This document shows positions 12,092-15,198 of a stretch of DNA of 15,198 nt, in pieces. Within the stretch, counting starts at the first letter, position 1, and each line of letters opens with the position of its first letter. The DNA lies in assembly GCA_949740695.1 (NCBI GenBank), contig CATJIY010000059.1, forward strand, positions 1 through 15,198. Reading direction: 5' to 3'. The translations under genes were made by a program, and so were the position numbers. The notes beneath the pieces were generated by a model. The model had not been told where the DNA came from, ran no database searches, and was given only the letters and a program-made list of their open reading frames with translations. Source of the stretch: an uncultured Eubacteriales bacterium. GTDB taxonomy: Bacteria; Bacillota; Clostridia; Oscillospirales; Butyricicoccaceae.

Positions 12092-13015
12092 ATGAAAAAG
12101 CTGAAAAATATCCTGTTTCTTGCCGCCGGCATCGCCATCGGCGCCACACTCTCCGGCCCTGCCGTCCACGCTGCGGCGGGGCTGCTGGCAAACCCCACCA
12201 CTCAAAAGTTTTACCTGCAAAACCAGCAAATCCAGCTGGAAGCCTACGTCATCAACGGCAACAACTATGTCAAGCTGCGGGACGTAGGCGCGGCGGTAGA
12301 CTTTGGCGTGGCCTACGATGCCAGGACCAACAGCGTCACCATCGACCCTGATTCGCCCTATGTTTCGGATACCGAAAAGCTCGCCCAAGATACCGGCGGC
12401 GCGTTGTCGTCGCAAGCTTCGCTCATGCAGGTCCGCCCTGCGGGCGAACCCGAAGCCGCTCCGCTGCTCCTCCTCTCCCCACCGAACCCGCTCCGCTGGG
12501 CTTCGGCGGGGACCTCAGAAATCCCCAAGGTTGGGGATAAGATAAAGTGTCCGGACGGCAGCGCGTATGAGATTAAAGACGTGAGCCGTTATGACGGCAG
12601 TATGTTTGCCGAGGGGCCGGTGGGACCTCTGCCGGAAGCCGCCTGCGACTGGAGCGGTTTTGACCAGATAGACCCCCAGCCCGAGGCCCGGAGGTTTCAG
12701 GTGGATGGCAGTGATTACCTGTTCCAGCGGAACACTTATGAGGTAAAACGAATTGCCTGCACCCTCTACAACGGCATGGGGAATCTCCCCGAGCTGTGGG
12801 TCAACGGGCAGGCCAAGCGCCGGGCGGACGGCAGCCCCTATATCCACCTGATCGTGGGCGCGCCCCAGGGACAGTCGGTAACCGGCTTCTGGCCATGGAA
12901 AGACAGCCGGGTGCTGGACATTCTGGAAGCTTGCCCCTGCGGCGACTTGTATATCGACGCCTGGGATGTCTATAAGGACGGGGTGTTTTTGCGAACCGAA
13001 TATCAGATTTTTTGA
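12092..13015 (+). CDS. Secreted copper-amine-oxidase-N-like protein carrying repeat copy B
   Basis: Predicted 307-aa exported protein. A signal peptide (MKKLKNILFLAAGIAIGATL, cut near VHAAA) is followed by NNYVKLRDVGAAVDFGVAYD (56-75) and ARTNSVTID, the stalk domain called copper amine oxidase N-terminal domain, often found alone in Firmicute surface proteins and not implying oxidase activity. A second part (about 145-307) starts with VGDKIKCPDGSAYEIKDVSR; I do not know its family. Between them, residues about 105-141 (including PAAPLLLLSP-like Pro/Leu/Ala sequence) are encoded by a dispersed repeat block, so this linker is probably an in-frame insertion. AAAGGAG lies about 9 bases before the ATG. 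A strong terminator follows. It sits between the sortase and its likely substrate. Confidence 0.75.
   Translation: MKKLKNILFLAAGIAIGATLSGPAVHAAAGLLANPTTQKFYLQNQQIQLEAYVINGNNYVKLRDVGAAVDFGVAYDARTNSVTIDPDSPYVSDTEKLAQDTGGALSSQASLMQVRPAGEPEAAPLLLLSPPNPLRWASAGTSEIPKVGDKIKCPDGSAYEIKDVSRYDGSMFAEGPVGPLPEAACDWSGFDQIDPQPEARRFQVDGSDYLFQRNTYEVKRIACTLYNGMGNLPELWVNGQAKRRADGSPYIHLIVGAPQGQSVTGFWPWKDSRVLDILEACPCGDLYIDAWDVYKDGVFLRTEYQIF
12406..12514 (+). repeat. Dispersed repeat block, copy B
   Basis: This 109-bp block matches 9769-9877 gaplessly at about 83%. It lies in the linker of the copper-amine-oxidase-N-like gene and keeps that frame open, read as SSQASLMQVRPAGEPEAAP and onward, a different frame from copy A. 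Read in copy A's frame it gives 26 of 36 identical residues. It lacks the downstream hairpin chain of copy A, so it is a short form. Confidence 0.85.
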
Positions 13016-13028
13016 CAATCACCCAACG

Positions 13029-13058
13029 AAAAGGGCGCTCAACCGAGCGCCCTTTTTT
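13029..13058 (+). terminator. Strong rho-independent terminator
   Basis: A perfect 12-bp stem, AAAAGGGCGCTC (13029-13040) with GAGCGCCCTTTT (13045-13056), loop AACC, ending in six T (13053-13058). It lies 13 bases after the copper-amine-oxidase-N-like gene and only 28 bases before the adhesin start, with no obvious room for a normal promoter between. Confidence 0.92.
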
Positions 13059-13086
13059 CCATTTAAAACAAGGAGGAAACCAAGCT

Positions 13087-15198
13087 ATGAAACGACTTAC
13101 AGCGATCTTGCTGGTGCTGGCGTCCCTGCTGGGACTGCTGCCCCTGACGGCTTTCGCCGCGTCCAGCGAGGAAGAAGCTCTGGGCGAGGTAGACATCTAC
13201 AACAGCGGCCAGACCCTTTCCTACGTCTGCGTCAACGGCAGATTACAGAAATTGACTTATGTCTATTTCAAGTACACCCGGCCGGACGGCACCACGCGGG
13301 AGATCCCCGCCTACTGCGTCAACCCCACCACAGACGGGGTGGCCCAGATGGTGGGCGACGGAAAAAGCGTGAAATATCTGGCAAAGGACCGGGCCAGCGA
13401 CCCTAAAATTATGGGCATTATTTCCAACGGCTACCCCGGCAGAAGCCTTGCCGAGCTGAGGCTGGACAACATCTGCCAAGCCTACTGCGCCACCAAGCTG
13501 GCCCTTTGGTGCTATCTGCTTTCCGGCTGGGATATCGGCAAACTCACCCCCAATCCGGCCCTGTCCGGCGCGGAAACCCAGCGCGCCCAGCGGATCATCG
13601 CGGCGGCGAAAGATATCTACCAAAAAGGCGTCACCTGGACCGACACCCCCTCGCCCCGGCTGACGGTCACTGCCGACACCCCATCGGCCATCCCCATGAC
13701 GGTGGACGGGCAGGAATATCTGGGCCAAAGCTTCACCGTCCAGAGCGAAACCCCGGTGGAATCTACCGGAATTTCGGTAAAGTTTGCCGACCCCTCGGCG
13801 GTCCCCGGCGGCACGAGAATTGTGGATGAAACTGGAAGGGATGTTGATAAACTGGAAGCCGATGTGGACGGCAAGGCGCATTTTCAGGTGTTGTACCCCA
13901 AGGACAGCGTGGCGGGCCAGAGCGGAACGGTCCAGTTGGCTTTTGGGGCCAATGTGCGCCGGTATGCGGCATATTACGCCGTCTGCGCCGAAAAGAATCA
14001 GTACGGAAATCTGCAAAATTATATCTGCGACGTGGACCCCTACACCTACGCCAAGAAAAATGTTTTGAGCGCCTACGGGGACGAAACCACGCCTCCCACG
14101 CCGGACGAGCCGGAACCTCCCGAGCCGCCCCAGGGCGGAACGCTCCGCATTGTAAAGGTGGAATCCGGCGCCGAAACCCCGCTGGCCGGGGCCATTTTTG
14201 AGGTGGTGGACCCGGAGGGGCAGACGGTGGGCAGCTTTTCCACCGACGCCAGCGGCATGATCGAACTGCCGGTGACCAAGGACGGCAATTACACCATCTA
14301 CGAGCAGCAGGCCCCGGAATATCACTTGTTAAGCGGCCAGCAGGCCCAAAATGTTACGGTGGCGGCAGGTGGCGAGGCCACTGTCACCTTCGCCAACGAC
14401 CCTTACGGAAATCTTCGGGTGGAAAAATACAGCGACACCGGGGAAAAGCTTTCCGGCGCGGTGATCCAGGTGCGGCACATCGAAAGCGGAACGATTTACA
14501 GCCAGCAGACCAACGAGGCGGGAGCCGCCTTTTTCGAGCAGCTCAAGCCGGGGGCCTACGAGATCGTGGAGCAGACCGCTCCGGCGGGCTACCGGCTGGA
14601 CGCCACCCCGCAAAATGTGGCGGTGGTTTCCGACGAAACGGCGGTGGTGTCCCTGGTGAACCAGGCCCTGCCCGGATTGAAAATCACCAAATATGACCGC
14701 ACAACGCTGGAGGCTCTGCCCAACGTGACCTTCGCGGTGTCCAGGGACAATGACTTCCTGGGCCATTACAGCACCAATTTGCTGGGAGAAATTGTTTTGC
14801 CCGACCTCCAGCCGGGGACCTATCGGGTGGAGGAAGTCCAGAGCGACGACGGGCATATCACCGCCGCTACCCCCCAGGAAGTGGAATTGAGCGCCGGGGA
14901 CGGCATCCGGGAATTGGTATTTTTCAACGACCGGAAGCCGGGAATTCACCTTGTCAAGGTGGATGCTTCCGACCTGTCCAAGCCCATCGCCAATGCCAAG
15001 TTCCAGTTTGAAGCGGTGGACGGCAGCTGGGGGCCGCTGGAGCTGACCACCCTGGAGGACGGGACCATCGACCTAAGTAAGCTGCCCACCGGCGCGGTGG
15101 TGGTCACCGAGCTGGAGTGTCCCGGCTATGTGATCGACGACGCCCAGCGCATCATTCAATTAAAGCCCAACGAGGACGCTCAGTTTGTCTTTACCAAC
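13087..15198 (+). CDS. Thioester-type and SpaA/Cna-B-repeat surface adhesin (partial, runs off the window)
   Basis: The first 704 aa of a large cell-surface protein; the frame is still open at the end, so any LPxTG-like sorting signal lies outside. Signal peptide 1-25 (MKRLTAILLV to TAFAA). Residues about 40-185 resemble a thioester domain, with Cys77 in IPAYCVNP and ATKLALWCYLLSGW (135-148) at the place of the usual TQxA motif. Residues about 190-330 are an unassigned beta-rich part, followed by a Pro/Glu linker (333-350). Four SpaA/Cna-B-like repeats follow at about 352-438, 440-526, 529-615 and 618-704. Each opens with a K in IVKV, VEKY, ITKY or LVKV and has a late E in YEQQAP, VEQTAPAGY, VEEV or TELECPGY, the pair expected to form isopeptide bonds. 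AAGGAGG precedes the ATG. Likely sortase substrate mediating attachment. Confidence 0.88.
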   Translation, partial: MKRLTAILLVLASLLGLLPLTAFAASSEEEALGEVDIYNSGQTLSYVCVNGRLQKLTYVYFKYTRPDGTTREIPAYCVNPTTDGVAQMVGDGKSVKYLAKDRASDPKIMGIISNGYPGRSLAELRLDNICQAYCATKLALWCYLLSGWDIGKLTPNPALSGAETQRAQRIIAAAKDIYQKGVTWTDTPSPRLTVTADTPSAIPMTVDGQEYLGQSFTVQSETPVESTGISVKFADPSAVPGGTRIVDETGRDVDKLEADVDGKAHFQVLYPKDSVAGQSGTVQLAFGANVRRYAAYYAVCAEKNQYGNLQNYICDVDPYTYAKKNVLSAYGDETTPPTPDEPEPPEPPQGGTLRIVKVESGAETPLAGAIFEVVDPEGQTVGSFSTDASGMIELPVTKDGNYTIYEQQAPEYHLLSGQQAQNVTVAAGGEATVTFANDPYGNLRVEKYSDTGEKLSGAVIQVRHIESGTIYSQQTNEAGAAFFEQLKPGAYEIVEQTAPAGYRLDATPQNVAVVSDETAVVSLVNQALPGLKITKYDRTTLEALPNVTFAVSRDNDFLGHYSTNLLGEIVLPDLQPGTYRVEEVQSDDGHITAATPQEVELSAGDGIRELVFFNDRKPGIHLVKVDASDLSKPIANAKFQFEAVDGSWGPLELTTLEDGTIDLSKLPTGAVVVTELECPGYVIDDAQRIIQLKPNEDAQFVFTN

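Noticed and set aside
12303..12545. 80-aa plus-strand frame across repeat copy B
   Set aside because: No ribosome site and no start context. It is useful only because it shows copy B in the same frame as copy A.
13243..14325. 360-aa minus-strand frame
   Set aside because: Long but antisense to the adhesin gene, which has a signal peptide and clear SpaA-type repeats; high GC at third positions explains it.

Overview
The window looks like low-to-mid GC Firmicute DNA, most likely a gut clostridium of the Oscillospirales type. This is inferred from strong AGGAGG ribosome binding sites, many short rho-independent terminators, an ECF sigma/RsgI-like pair, and a cargo set (DUF4314, Dam, AbrB-like, SpoVG-like, sortase, SpaA adhesin) typical of conjugative elements in that group. 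No taxonomic marker was available to confirm it.

Left part (1-6600, all protein genes on the minus strand). A three-gene cassette (1929 down to 146) encodes a secreted His/Cys-rich repeat protein, an ECF sigma factor and an RsgI-like anti-sigma factor whose C-terminus is also Gly/His-rich. An ECF-like promoter motif lies upstream. This has the layout of a self-regulated, metal-responsive envelope system and is one of the two main points of interest. Upstream is a housekeeping group, an AI-2E-family transporter, a DUF6512 membrane protein, an ABC-F ATPase and the tRNA methyltransferase TrmL. A good sigma-A promoter precedes the transporter gene.

Middle (6600-7261). A tRNA-Arg(ACG) gene with its own promoter and terminator is followed by about 470 bp of hairpin-rich DNA without a convincing long gene. 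Transcription runs leftward to the left of it and rightward to the right, so the tRNA 3' end is a plausible junction with an integrated element. No integrase or second att copy is visible.

Right part (7262-15198, all plus strand). This is accessory DNA resembling one arm of an integrative conjugative element. It holds a DUF4314 protein, a small winged-helix protein, an orphan Dam-type methylase, an AbrB-like protein with a Cys cluster, a SpoVG-like gene interrupted by an in-frame insert, a signal-peptide/TM surface protein, a sortase, a copper-amine-oxidase-N-like secreted protein, and the start of a large adhesin with a thioester-type N-domain and at least four SpaA/Cna-B-like repeats. The surface protein, sortase and adhesin probably act together at the cell wall.

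The second main point is a dispersed palindromic repeat. A 109-bp block (9769-9877) recurs without gaps at 12406-12514, with about 83% identity by hand count. Each copy sits inside a protein gene, each leaves the reading frame open, and the two are read in different frames. The first copy belongs to a roughly 387-bp insert made largely of perfect hairpins that replaces the core of the SpoVG-like gene. It behaves like the coding-region palindromic elements known from Rickettsia, but in a Firmicute mobile element.
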